Both the position numbers and the translations under genes were made by a program. A stretch of DNA of 64,000 bases, taken from Streptomyces glaucescens (GTDB lineage Bacteria > Actinomycetota > Actinomycetes > Streptomycetales > Streptomycetaceae). Each line of letters starts with the position of its first letter. The stretch's first letter is position 1. A model generated the notes under the pieces. That model was not told the DNA's origin and ran no database searches. It worked only from the letters and a program-made list of their open reading frames with translations. This document shows positions 26,259-33,725 of the stretch, piece after piece. Where the stretch lies: NCBI RefSeq assembly GCF_000761215.1, contig NZ_CP009438.1, positions 682,001 through 746,000 on the forward strand, read 5' to 3'.

Positions 26259-26585
26259 GGGAGAGGGCCTTTCCTCGGGTTCGCCGGGGGCGCCGGGCGC
26301 GTCTGCCCTCGCATGCGGGCAGGCGGGCACGGCCGGGCGGCCCCCGGTGCGGAACCGGGTGGTGAACGGGTGTGAGCGGTGCTGCTGGGTGGTGAAGGGT
26401 GTGACGCCGCCGGGGCGAGGACGTGGCACGGCCGGGAGGACCGGCGTCGGGGCCTCGCCGGGAGGCGGGGACGCCGGGAAGCCGGACGGCGGCGGGCCGG
26501 GAGGCGGGGAAGAAGCGGTGGCGGGCCCCGTCAGGGGCTGGCAGCCGAGAGCGTGAGCGGGCCGGTCAGTCGGCCCGTCGTGGCA
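26259..26585 (-). other. 327-base leader-to-operon region with direct repeats
   Basis: This stretch separates leader peptide 2 from the monooxygenase gene and should be transcribed. It holds two imperfect direct-repeat pairs: GGGTGGTGAA(C)GGGTGTGA at 26357-26375 and 26387-26404, and GCCGGGAGGCGGGGA near 26456 and 26494 (plus-strand reading). These could allow alternative RNA pairings for attenuation. I see no further gene. Confidence 0.4.
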
Positions 26586-26663
26586 TCAGGCGCGACACGC
26601 GGCGGACCACACGCGACCGAAGTCGATGTGGTCACGGGTGACCAGGCGCTGCTCGGCGTTCAT
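26586..26663 (-). CDS. Sulfur-type leader peptide, HIDF variant
   Basis: A 25-residue ORF from ATG 26663. Its sequence contains TRDHIDFGRVWSAACRA: the usual RRHIDL core has become RDHIDF, but spacing to the S-A-C end is kept. An AT-rich stretch (CAATTAAT) lies just upstream of the start. It lies 327 bases before the monooxygenase operon on the same strand and presumably controls it in cis. Confidence 0.7.
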   Translation of the reverse strand: MNAEQRLVTRDHIDFGRVWSAACRA

Positions 26664-26767
26664 GCGATTAATTGAGCAGTACATCGCCCGTCCCGTCAAC
26701 TGCGGCCCGGATGACGGACGGTGCGGCTCGGCCTCCGTCCCGTCCCTGCTCAGCCATCTTCCCTAGA

Positions 26768-26790
26768 TTTCCTATCGATTTACTAGGAAA
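26768..26790. promoter_or_regulatory. Sulfur operator copy B (perfect dyad)
   Basis: TTTCCTA-N9-TAGGAAA on the minus strand, with perfect 7-bp arms. It lies 104 bases before leader 2 and 30 bases before the divergent acyl-CoA-dehydrogenase-like gene, so one site could control both directions. An extra CTAGGG follows on the minus strand, as in copy C. Confidence 0.7.
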
Positions 26791-26820
26791 GTATTGACGG
26801 TGGTTCAGGGGGTGCGCAGG

Positions 26821-28059
26821 ATGAGGCGCATGGCCACTGCCCCCGCACCGCCCCAACCGACCGCGGAGCCCCGGCGCACCGGGCCCGGCCGTGCGCACTG
26901 GCTGCGCGTGATCCGTGAGACGGCGGACGACCTCGCCACCGACGCGGTGGAACGGGAGCAGGCGGGGAAGGCGCCGTTCGACGAGGTGTCCCGGCTGCGC
27001 GAGGCGGGGCTGCTGACCCTGCTGATACCGGCCGAACTCGGCGGCGGGGGCGCGGACTGGCCCACGGCGTACGCCGCCGTCCGGGAGATCGCCGCCGCCG
27101 ACGGCGCCGTCGCCCAGCTCCTCGGCTCCCACACCTTCCTGTCGTGGAGCGCCCGGTTCCTGGGCGAGCCCGCGCTCGCCGCCCGCATCGGCCGGCGGTC
27201 CGCCGCCGAGCAGTGGTGCTGGGGCGGCGGCCTGGCCCGCCAGGAACCCGCGCTCGCCCTGACCCCCTCGGCCGGCGGCCAGGTGCTGGACGGGCGGCAG
27301 AGCTACGTCACCGGTGTGCTGGTGGCCGACCGCGTCGCCGTCCGGGCGGTACGCGCCGACAGCGCGGAACCCGTCGCCGTCCTCGTCGACCCCGCGGCGC
27401 CCGGCGTGCGCGTCGACAACGATGCCGAGGCCTTCGGCCAGCGGCTGGCGGCCGGCGGCAGCGTGGAGTTCGACGCCGTGCCGGTGGCCGCCGACGACAT
27501 CCTCGGCTCGCTGTCCACGGAGGAGGACGCCCTCTCCCCGCGGACCGCGCTGATCTCGCCGGTCGGGCGGCTGCTCTCGGTCCAGCTGCGGCTCGGCATG
27601 GCCGAGGGGGTGCTCGCCGAGGCCCGCGACTACAGCCGGACGGGCCACGCGCCCTGGCACCCCGCCTGGCCGGTCGGCTCCCCGCACGATCCGCAGGTGC
27701 TGACCACGTTCGGGGAACTCACCGTGCTCGTGCGCGCCGCCTCCGCCCTCGCCGACCAGGCACTGGCCGCCGTGTGCGCCGGGCTGTCCCTCGGCGACGA
27801 CCTCACCTTCGAGGAGCACGCGGACATCGCCGTCCTGGTGGCCATGGCCGAGGCCGCGGCCGCCCGGGCGGCGCAGGAGTCGACCACCCGCGCCCTCGAC
27901 GTCGTCGGCGCCCGCTCGACCCCGGCACGGCTCGGCCTGGACCGCTTCTGGCGCGACGCGCGCACCCACACCCTGTACGAGCCCGTCGCCCCTCGTCTCC
28001 GCGACGTCGGGGACTACTTCCTGAACGGCGCGCACCCGGCGCTGGTCCTGCCCATGTGA
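26821..28059 (+). CDS. SfnB/DszC-like acyl-CoA dehydrogenase family oxidoreductase
   Basis: About 412 residues of the acyl-CoA dehydrogenase fold, in the branch that includes DszC and SfnB, flavin-dependent enzymes of organosulfur use. Visible features are LLIPAELGGGGADWPTAYAAVREIA in the N-terminal helices, the mid beta-domain (VLDGRQSYVTGVLVADRVAVRAV) and the C-terminal helix with DVVGARSTPARLGLDRFWRDAR. The usual catalytic Glu of fatty-acid dehydrogenases is not evident, consistent with an oxygenase role. I chose ATG 26821 (AGGGGG upstream); ATG 26830 and an upstream TTG at 26794 are alternatives. It is divergent from the sulfur operon across operator copy B. Confidence 0.82.
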   Translation: MRRMATAPAPPQPTAEPRRTGPGRAHWLRVIRETADDLATDAVEREQAGKAPFDEVSRLREAGLLTLLIPAELGGGGADWPTAYAAVREIAAADGAVAQLLGSHTFLSWSARFLGEPALAARIGRRSAAEQWCWGGGLARQEPALALTPSAGGQVLDGRQSYVTGVLVADRVAVRAVRADSAEPVAVLVDPAAPGVRVDNDAEAFGQRLAAGGSVEFDAVPVAADDILGSLSTEEDALSPRTALISPVGRLLSVQLRLGMAEGVLAEARDYSRTGHAPWHPAWPVGSPHDPQVLTTFGELTVLVRAASALADQALAAVCAGLSLGDDLTFEEHADIAVLVAMAEAAAARAAQESTTRALDVVGARSTPARLGLDRFWRDARTHTLYEPVAPRLRDVGDYFLNGAHPALVLPM

Positions 28060-28107
28060 CACCGGCCCGCGGCCCGCGGGAGGGCCTGCCCTCCCCCGCG
28101 CCACCGG

Positions 28108-28159
28108 GCGGTGTCCCGTCGATCGCGCCGGGCTCCCGGCGCGATCGACGGGACACCGC
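28108..28159. terminator. 25-bp perfect stem-loop
   Basis: Arms at 28108-28132 and 28135-28159 are perfectly complementary over 25 bases with a two-base centre. No T run follows. It lies between the SfnB/DszC-like gene and the Rrf2 regulator, both on the plus strand, and probably insulates them. Confidence 0.75.
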
Positions 28160-28212
28160 TCCTGGCCCCACCCGCCGCGGGACACGGCCGGGACCTGCGG
28201 GATAATGGCTGC

Positions 28213-28671
28213 ATGCGGATCTCAGCCAGGGCGGACTACGCGGTACGTGCCGCACTGCAGCTCGCCGCGTCACGCGACGACGGGCCCTTGAAGGCCGAGG
28301 CGATCGCGGCCGCCCAGGACATCCCGCACAAGTTCCTCGAAAGCATCCTGAACGACATGCGCCGCGGCGGTCTGGTGCTCAGCCAGCGCGGCGGGAACGG
28401 CGGCTACCGGCTGGCCAAGCCCGCCGAGTCCATCAGCATCGCCGACGTGATCCGCACTGTGGACGGCCCCCTGGTCTCCGTGCGCGGGGTCCGGCCCCCC
28501 GAGCTGTCCTACACCGGGCCCGCCGAGTCGCTGCTGCCCCTGTGGATCGCGCTGCGGTCCAATGTGCGGGAGATCCTGGAGGGGGTCTCGCTCGCCGATG
28601 TCGCGTCCGCCCAACTTCCTTCCGCCGTCTCGGAGTTGACCCATGCACCGAACGCCTGGGTGAACCCCTGA
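28213..28671 (+). CDS. Rrf2 family regulator, cysteine-free (CymR-like)
   Basis: A 152-residue winged-helix regulator. The Rrf2 signature is intact: ISARADYAVRAALQLAA at the start, IPHKFLESILNDMRRGGLV as recognition region and SQRGGNGGYRLAKPAESISIADVIR as wing. It contains no cysteine at all, so it cannot hold the Fe-S cluster of IscR or NsrR. This matches CymR, which senses sulfur status through a complex with cysteine synthase. Position between sulfur units with a shared dyad supports that role; direct binding is inference. GATAAT ends seven bases before ATG 28213, so the mRNA may be leaderless. Confidence 0.88.
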   Translation: MRISARADYAVRAALQLAASRDDGPLKAEAIAAAQDIPHKFLESILNDMRRGGLVLSQRGGNGGYRLAKPAESISIADVIRTVDGPLVSVRGVRPPELSYTGPAESLLPLWIALRSNVREILEGVSLADVASAQLPSAVSELTHAPNAWVNP

Positions 28672-28741
28672 TCTCACTCTTCGGGATGACGACGTCCACC
28701 ATGTGAACAACCTCTTGGGGTGGGGGCGTCCTTCTGCCACG

Positions 28742-28764
28742 ATCCCTAGCAACCAGGTAGGAAA
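28742..28764 (+). promoter_or_regulatory. Sulfur operator copy C
   Basis: ATCCCTA-N9-TAGGAAA lies 24 bases before leader 3. Without gaps it aligns with copies A and B over 25 columns. It is also nested in a second inverted repeat, GATCCCTAG (28741-28749) and CTAGGGATC (28766-28774). Confidence 0.65.
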
Positions 28765-28788
28765 ACTAGGGATCCGTGGGGGGCCGGC

Positions 28789-28890
28789 ATGCGCACGCAC
28801 AGCCACACGGATCTCGTCCTGCCGCGACTGACCTCACGTCGCCACATCGATCTCGGCCGCACGTCCAGCGCCATCTGTCGGCTCGTCTGA
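28789..28890 (+). CDS. Sulfur-type leader peptide upstream of ssuABC
   Basis: A 33-residue ORF from ATG 28789 ending at TGA 28890. It contains LTSRRHIDLGRTSSAICR, the standard form of the actinobacterial sulfur leader, with one Cys near the end. A run of six G bases serves as ribosome site. It lies 118 bases before the sulfonate transporter genes and is expected to act in cis on them. Confidence 0.8.
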   Translation: MRTHSHTDLVLPRLTSRRHIDLGRTSSAICRLV

Positions 28891-29008
28891 GACCGTCCGC
28901 AGCACCACGGCATCCCTGCGGGAGCCCTGTCGTGCTCGCCCTGGGCTGCCCCTCCTTCTTAAGTACTCGCGTACCTCCGTGATCGCCCTTCCCCGAGAGG
29001 ACACCTCC

Positions 29009-30115
29009 GTGTCTGCCGCAAGACCGCTCACCACCCTGCGCGCCCTCGCCGCCATAGCGGCCCTCCCCCTGCTGCTGACCGCCTGCGGCTACGGCGCCGA
29101 CTCCACGGACGACGACAAGCGCGCCGAGGTCGCGGCGGACGCCGAGAAGCTGTCCGCCGACGAGGTGCGGATCGGCTACTTCCCCAACCTCACGCACGCC
29201 ACCGCCCTGGTCGGCGCCGAACAGGGCTTCTTCCAGAAGGAACTGGGCGGCACCGAGGCGAAGTACGCCACCTTCAACGCGGGCCCGTCGGAGATCGAGG
29301 CGCTGAACTCGGGATCCATCGACATCGGCTGGATCGGCCCCTCCCCGGCCATCAACGGCTACACCAAGTCCGGCGGCAAGAACCTGCGGATCATCTCGGG
29401 TTCGGCGTCGGGCGGCGTCAAGCTCGTGGTCGACCCCGACAAGATCAAGTCCCTGAAGGACGTCAAGGGCAAGAAGATCGCCACCCCCCAGCTCGGCAAC
29501 ACCCAGGACGTCGCGTTCCTCAACTGGATCGCCGAGCAGGGCTGGAAGGTCGACGCGCAGAGCGGCAAGGGCGACGTCTCGGTCGTCCGCACCGAGAACA
29601 AGGTGACCCCGGACGCCTACAAGGCGGGCTCGATCGACGGCGCGTGGGTGCCCGAGCCGACCGCGTCCAAGCTGGTCGCCGAGGGCGCGAAGGTGCTGCT
29701 CGACGAGGCCGACCTGTGGCCGGACAAGAAGTTCGTGATCACGAACATCATCGTGTCCCAGGAGTTCCTGAAGAAGCACCCGGACGTCGTCGAGGCCGTG
29801 CTGCGCGGCGCGGTCAAGAGCAACGCCTGGATCAACGCCAACCCCGACAAGGCGAAGGCCGTCGCCAACCAGGCGCTGAAGCGGGACTCCGGCAAGGCGC
29901 TGCCCGCCGAGATCATCGATCCGGCCTGGAAGTCGATCACCTTCCTCGACGACCCGCTGGCCGCCACCCTCGACAGCCAGGCCGAGCACGCGGTGCAGGC
30001 CGGCCTGCTGGAGAAGCCCGACCTGACGGGCATCTACGACCTCACCCTGCTCAACAAGGTCCTCAAGGCCGAGGGCGGGGCAGCGGTCGACGACGCCGGT
30101 CTCGGCGTCCGGTAA
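29009..30115 (+). CDS. ssuA: Sulfonate ABC transporter binding lipoprotein
   Basis: A 368-residue lipoprotein of the SsuA/TauA type. The lipobox LLLTAC is near residue 22. The mature protein begins the fold at VRIGYFPNLTHATALVGAEQGFF, then has SIDIGWIGPSPAINGY and GKKIATPQLGNTQDVAF, all typical of sulfonate/nitrate/taurine binders. I chose GTG 29009, which follows GAGAGGAC; the GTG at 28979 lacks a ribosome site. First structural gene of ssuABC, behind leader 3. Confidence 0.9.
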   Translation: MSAARPLTTLRALAAIAALPLLLTACGYGADSTDDDKRAEVAADAEKLSADEVRIGYFPNLTHATALVGAEQGFFQKELGGTEAKYATFNAGPSEIEALNSGSIDIGWIGPSPAINGYTKSGGKNLRIISGSASGGVKLVVDPDKIKSLKDVKGKKIATPQLGNTQDVAFLNWIAEQGWKVDAQSGKGDVSVVRTENKVTPDAYKAGSIDGAWVPEPTASKLVAEGAKVLLDEADLWPDKKFVITNIIVSQEFLKKHPDVVEAVLRGAVKSNAWINANPDKAKAVANQALKRDSGKALPAEIIDPAWKSITFLDDPLAATLDSQAEHAVQAGLLEKPDLTGIYDLTLLNKVLKAEGGAAVDDAGLGVR

Positions 30116-30149
30116 TCCCCACCCGATCAGTTCCCAGGAGGTGACGACC

Positions 30150-30941
30150 ATGGCCACCCTGTCGGCCCCGGTCGAGGAGCACGCCACAGCAGCGGTGCGG
30201 CACGCCGCCCGGATCGAGCACGTCTCGAAGTCGTTCCCGGGCCCGGCCGGGCAGCAGCTCGTACTGGACGACATCAGCCTCGATGTCGCGCCCGGCGAGT
30301 TCGTCACCCTCCTGGGGGCCTCCGGCTGCGGCAAGTCCACCCTGCTCAACCTGGTCGCGGGACTGGACCGGCCGTCCGCGGGCTCGATCGCCACGGACGG
30401 CCGTCCCGCCCTGATGTTCCAGGAGCACGCCCTCTTCCCGTGGCTGACCGCCGGACAGAACATCGAGCTGGCGCTGAAACTGCGCGGGGTCGCCAAGCCG
30501 CGCCGACGGCCCGAGGCGGAACGTCTGCTGGAGCTGGTCCGGCTGCGCGACGCGCACGGCAAGCGGGTGCACGAGCTGTCCGGCGGCATGCGCCAGCGCG
30601 TCGCGCTGGCGCGGGCCCTCGCCCAGGACAGCAGGCTGCTGCTGATGGACGAGCCGTTCGCGGCGCTCGACGCCATCACCCGGGACGTGCTGCACGACGA
30701 ACTGACCCGCATCTGGCGCGAGACCGGCCTGTCGGTGCTGTTCGTGACGCACAACGTGCGCGAGGCGGTCCGGCTGGCCCAGCGCGTGGTGCTGCTGTCC
30801 TCCCGTCCCGGCCGCATCGCCCGCCAGTGGAGCGTGGACATCCCGCAGCCGCGCCGGCTGGAGGACACCGCGGTCGCCGAACTGTCCGCCGAGATCACCG
30901 AAGAACTGCGTGGGGAGATCCGCCGCCATGGCCAGCACTGA
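30150..30941 (+). CDS. ssuB: Sulfonate ABC transporter ATPase
   Basis: A 263-residue ATPase. Walker A is GASGCGKST, the Q-loop is LMFQEHALFPWLTAGQNIEL, the signature is LSGGMRQRVALARAL, and Walker B is LLLMDEPFAALD, with the switch His in FVTHNVREAV. PWLTA after the Q-loop is characteristic of SsuB/TauB. AGGAGG lies eight bases before ATG 30150. Its 3' end overlaps the permease gene by 14 bases. Confidence 0.92.
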   Translation: MATLSAPVEEHATAAVRHAARIEHVSKSFPGPAGQQLVLDDISLDVAPGEFVTLLGASGCGKSTLLNLVAGLDRPSAGSIATDGRPALMFQEHALFPWLTAGQNIELALKLRGVAKPRRRPEAERLLELVRLRDAHGKRVHELSGGMRQRVALARALAQDSRLLLMDEPFAALDAITRDVLHDELTRIWRETGLSVLFVTHNVREAVRLAQRVVLLSSRPGRIARQWSVDIPQPRRLEDTAVAELSAEITEELRGEIRRHGQH

Positions 30942-31836
30942 CACACCCGTCGACGCGCCCGGGAAGCCCGGGAAGGACGCCGGCGACCTGGCCGGCCTGG
31001 AGGCCGGGCTCGACGCCCTGGACTCGGTCGAGGTCCGCCGTACGCCGCTGCGCGAGACGCTGCTGCGCAAGGCGCTGCCGCCGGTCGTCGCGGTGGGGCT
31101 GGTGCTGGTGGTCTGGCAGCTGCTGGTGTGGGCGGAGGTGGCGCCCGACTACAAGCTGCCCTCTCCGGCCGCCGTGTGGGGCGAGGTGGAGGCCGCCTGG
31201 CTCCAGGGCACTCTGCTCGACTACATCTGGACCTCCGTCTCGCGCGGCCTGCTCGGCTTCCTGCTGGCGCTCGCCATCGGCACCCCGCTGGGCCTGCTGG
31301 TCGCCCGGATCGGCTTCGTCCGGGCGGCCATCGGACCCATCCTGTCCGGGCTGCAGTCCCTGCCCTCGGTCGCCTGGGTGCCCCCGGCGGTGATCTGGCT
31401 GGGCCTGAACGACTCGATGATGTACGCGGTGATCCTGCTCGGCGCGGTCCCGTCCATCGCCAACGGCCTGGTCGCGGGCATCGACCAGATCCCGCCGCTG
31501 TTCCTGCGTGCCGGTCGGACGCTGGGCGCGACCGGGCTGCAGGGGGCCCGGCACATCGTGATGCCGGCCGCGCTGCCCGGCTACCTCGCGGGGCTGAAGC
31601 AGGGCTGGGCGTTCTCCTGGCGGTCGCTGATGGCCGCCGAGATCATCGCCTCCTCCCCCGACCTCGGCGTGGGCCTCGGCCAGCTCCTGGAGAACGGGCG
31701 GAACAACGCCAGCATGTCCCAGGTCTTCCTGGCGATCTTCCTGATCCTGCTGGTGGGCATCGCCATCGATCTGCTGATCTTCAGTCCGCTGGAGCGACGG
31801 GTGCTGCGCGGGCGCGGTCTGCTGGTGAAGAACTGA
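30928..31836 (+). CDS. ssuC: Sulfonate ABC transporter permease
   Basis: A 302-residue permease with six predicted helices after a long polar N-terminus of about 50 residues. The EAA loop appears as LRAGRTLGATGLQGARHIVMPAALPGY. GWAFSWRSLMAAEII and LGQLLENGRNNASMSQVFLAI are typical of SsuC/TauC. GGGGAGA precedes ATG 30928. The set ssuA-ssuB-ssuC lacks its own monooxygenase; the SsuD-like and SfnB-like enzymes to the left could process the imported sulfonates. Confidence 0.92.
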   Translation: MASTDTPVDAPGKPGKDAGDLAGLEAGLDALDSVEVRRTPLRETLLRKALPPVVAVGLVLVVWQLLVWAEVAPDYKLPSPAAVWGEVEAAWLQGTLLDYIWTSVSRGLLGFLLALAIGTPLGLLVARIGFVRAAIGPILSGLQSLPSVAWVPPAVIWLGLNDSMMYAVILLGAVPSIANGLVAGIDQIPPLFLRAGRTLGATGLQGARHIVMPAALPGYLAGLKQGWAFSWRSLMAAEIIASSPDLGVGLGQLLENGRNNASMSQVFLAIFLILLVGIAIDLLIFSPLERRVLRGRGLLVKN

Positions 31837-31957
31837 CGGTGCACAGCCCGGCCCGTCGTCCCGTCGACGCCGCTGCGCGTGCCGGGCTCGGCGGGCCGCC
31901 CGCCCGCCGCACCGACGACTCCGGTACGGCGGACGAGCGGCCGGCGAGCGGCGCGCG

Positions 31958-32431
31958 TCAGGCGAACTGGCCGGGCCGGTAGTCCCCCGCGGGCTGCTGG
32001 ACGATGACGTTCGCCCGGTTGAAGGCGTTGATGAGCGCGATCAGGGACACGAGCGCTCCGAGCTGCTCCTCGTCGTAGTGCTTGGCGGCACGGGCCCACA
32101 CCTCGTCCGGGACACCGCCCGCCGCGTCCGCGATGCGGGTGGCCTCCTCCGTCAGTTCCAGCGCGGCACGCTCGGCGTCGGTGAAGACCGTGGCCTCACG
32201 CCAGGCGGCGACCAGGTTGAGCCGCACCGCCGACTCACCGGCGGCGGTGGCCTCCTTGGTGTGCATGTCGGTGCAGAAGCCGCAGCCGTTGATCTGGCTC
32301 GCGCGGATCTTCACCAGCTCCTGCGTGGCGGCGGGCAGTGGGGACTTGGCGATGACCTGGCCCGCCGCGACGAAGTGCTTCAGGGCGGCGCTCGCGGTGG
32401 CGTTGCCGAAGATGTTCAGACGGGCGCTCAT
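31958..32431 (-). CDS. AhpD-like carboxymuconolactone decarboxylase family protein
   Basis: A 157-residue helical protein of the AhpD/CMD fold. The peroxidase-type site is NGCGFCTDMH, with Cys50, Cys53 and His57, preceded by Glu in TQELVKIRAS. Such proteins act as alkylhydroperoxidases or disulfide reductases. The pairing of Cys, Cys and His argues for redox activity and against a true lactone decarboxylase. It is convergent with ssuC. Confidence 0.88.
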   Translation of the reverse strand: MSARLNIFGNATASAALKHFVAAGQVIAKSPLPAATQELVKIRASQINGCGFCTDMHTKEATAAGESAVRLNLVAAWREATVFTDAERAALELTEEATRIADAAGGVPDEVWARAAKHYDEEQLGALVSLIALINAFNRANVIVQQPAGDYRPGQFA

Positions 32432-32665
32432 GGCGTTGCTCCTTCGCGGTTCTCGATGACGTCACCCCTATGACGGAGCGGCCGCCCGCGATGTGACAGC
32501 GGAGGATGTGACCTGCGTCTCCTCGACGCTCCGGGGAGGTGTCCGGGCGGCGGAGGGCCGCGAGCGCTCCCCGTCGTGGAGCCGGGGCCGACGGCCCGTC
32601 AGGCCGGCACCGGGCACCGGCGCGCCCCTCCCGGACACGCGCGCTCCGCGCGGGATAGGGTGACC

Positions 32666-32679
32666 ATTGGTCTAGACAT
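32666..32679. promoter_or_regulatory. DasR/GntR-like site before MocA-type gene
   Basis: ATTGGTCTAGACAT matches the core TGGTCTAGAC of the streptomycete DasR (dre) consensus, with the right half imperfect. It lies 18 bases before the GTG at 32697. TAGGGT at 32656 could be a -10 element, placing the site near the transcription start. Confidence 0.5.
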
Positions 32680-32696
32680 CTGACGAAGGGCGCACG

Positions 32697-33626
32697 GTGG
32701 AACCGGTGGAACCCGCAGCACACACCCCGGCCGACGGCGGCCTCCCGGTGGCCGTGATCGGCCTGGGCGGCATCGCGCAGAAGGCGTACCTGCCCGTGCT
32801 GGGGGCACTGCCGGGACTCGACCTGCGGCTGATGACCCGGGACCCGGGGAAGCTCGCCCGGATCGGCAGCGCCTACCGGGTCCGGCACCTGTTCACCGAC
32901 CTGGACGACGTCATCGCCTCCGGCGTCCGCGCGGCCTTCGTGCACGCACCCACCGAACACCACCACGCCCTCGTCACCCGCCTCCTCGAAGCGGACGTCG
33001 ACGTGCTCGTGGACAAGCCGCTGTCGTACTCCCTGGCCGAGAGCCGGCGAATGGCCGAGACGGCCCGGGAGCGCGGCCGGTCCCTCATGGTGGGCTTCAA
33101 CCGCCGCTACGCCCCCGCCTACACCCGCGCACTCGACGGCCCGCGCGACCTGGTCGTGCTGCAGAAGGACCGGCACGCCGGCACCGGTGACGTGCGGACC
33201 ATCGTGCTGGACGACTTCATCCACCTGGTCGACACCCTGCGCATGCTCGCTCCGGCGCAGGTCGCGCTCGACGTGCACGGGAAGGTCGTGGACGGGCGGC
33301 TGCACCACGTGGTCCTGCGGGCCGCGGCTCCGGGATTCACCGGACTGGCCGTCATGAACCGGTCCGGCGGTTCGGCGGGCGAGGTGCTGCAGACCGCGGG
33401 CGGCGGCCGCCGCCGCGACGTCGTCAACCTGACCGACGTCACCGAGCACGACGGCGTGCCCGTGCTGCGCCGCGGCTCCGACTGGGAGCCGGTCGGACGG
33501 CGCCGCGGCTTCGAGGCCATGTGCCTGCGCTTCCTCGACGCGGTGCGCACCGGGGAACGGCTCGACGCGGGGGACGCGCTCGTCACGCACGAGTGGTGCG
33601 AGGAGATCGTCACGCGCCTGACGTGA
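32697..33626 (+). CDS. Gfo/Idh/MocA family oxidoreductase
   Basis: A 309-residue NAD(P)-dependent oxidoreductase acting on a sugar or inositol-like substrate. The dinucleotide loop is VIGLGGIAQKAYLPVL at residues 19-34; the family motif follows as DVLVDKPLSYSLAESRRM (EKP variant DKP) and VGFNRRYAPAY. The C-terminal sheet domain contains DDFIHLVDTLRM, where His is the usual catalytic residue. Start GTG 32697 has GAAGG upstream. A DasR-like site before it hints at aminosugar control, but the substrate is unknown. Confidence 0.85.
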   Translation: MEPVEPAAHTPADGGLPVAVIGLGGIAQKAYLPVLGALPGLDLRLMTRDPGKLARIGSAYRVRHLFTDLDDVIASGVRAAFVHAPTEHHHALVTRLLEADVDVLVDKPLSYSLAESRRMAETARERGRSLMVGFNRRYAPAYTRALDGPRDLVVLQKDRHAGTGDVRTIVLDDFIHLVDTLRMLAPAQVALDVHGKVVDGRLHHVVLRAAAPGFTGLAVMNRSGGSAGEVLQTAGGGRRRDVVNLTDVTEHDGVPVLRRGSDWEPVGRRRGFEAMCLRFLDAVRTGERLDAGDALVTHEWCEEIVTRLT

Positions 33627-33692
33627 CGGCTCGACCGCGGCGGGCACCCACCGCGGTGGCGCGCAGGGCGCGGGCACCGCGGGCACGAAGGC

Positions 33693-33708
33693 GGCGCCCC
33701 GGGGCGCC
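33693..33708. terminator. GC-rich palindrome between convergent genes
   Basis: GGCGCCCCGGGGCGCC is a perfect 16-bp palindrome between the oxidoreductase and VOC genes. It could act as a short terminator hairpin, although the perfect centre leaves little loop. Confidence 0.4.
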
Positions 33709-33725
33709 GGCCGGTCCCCACGAGA

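Noticed and set aside
28979-29008. Upstream GTG start for ssuA
   Set aside because: No ribosome site; GTG 29009 has GAGAGGAC at proper spacing and gives a normal lipoprotein signal.
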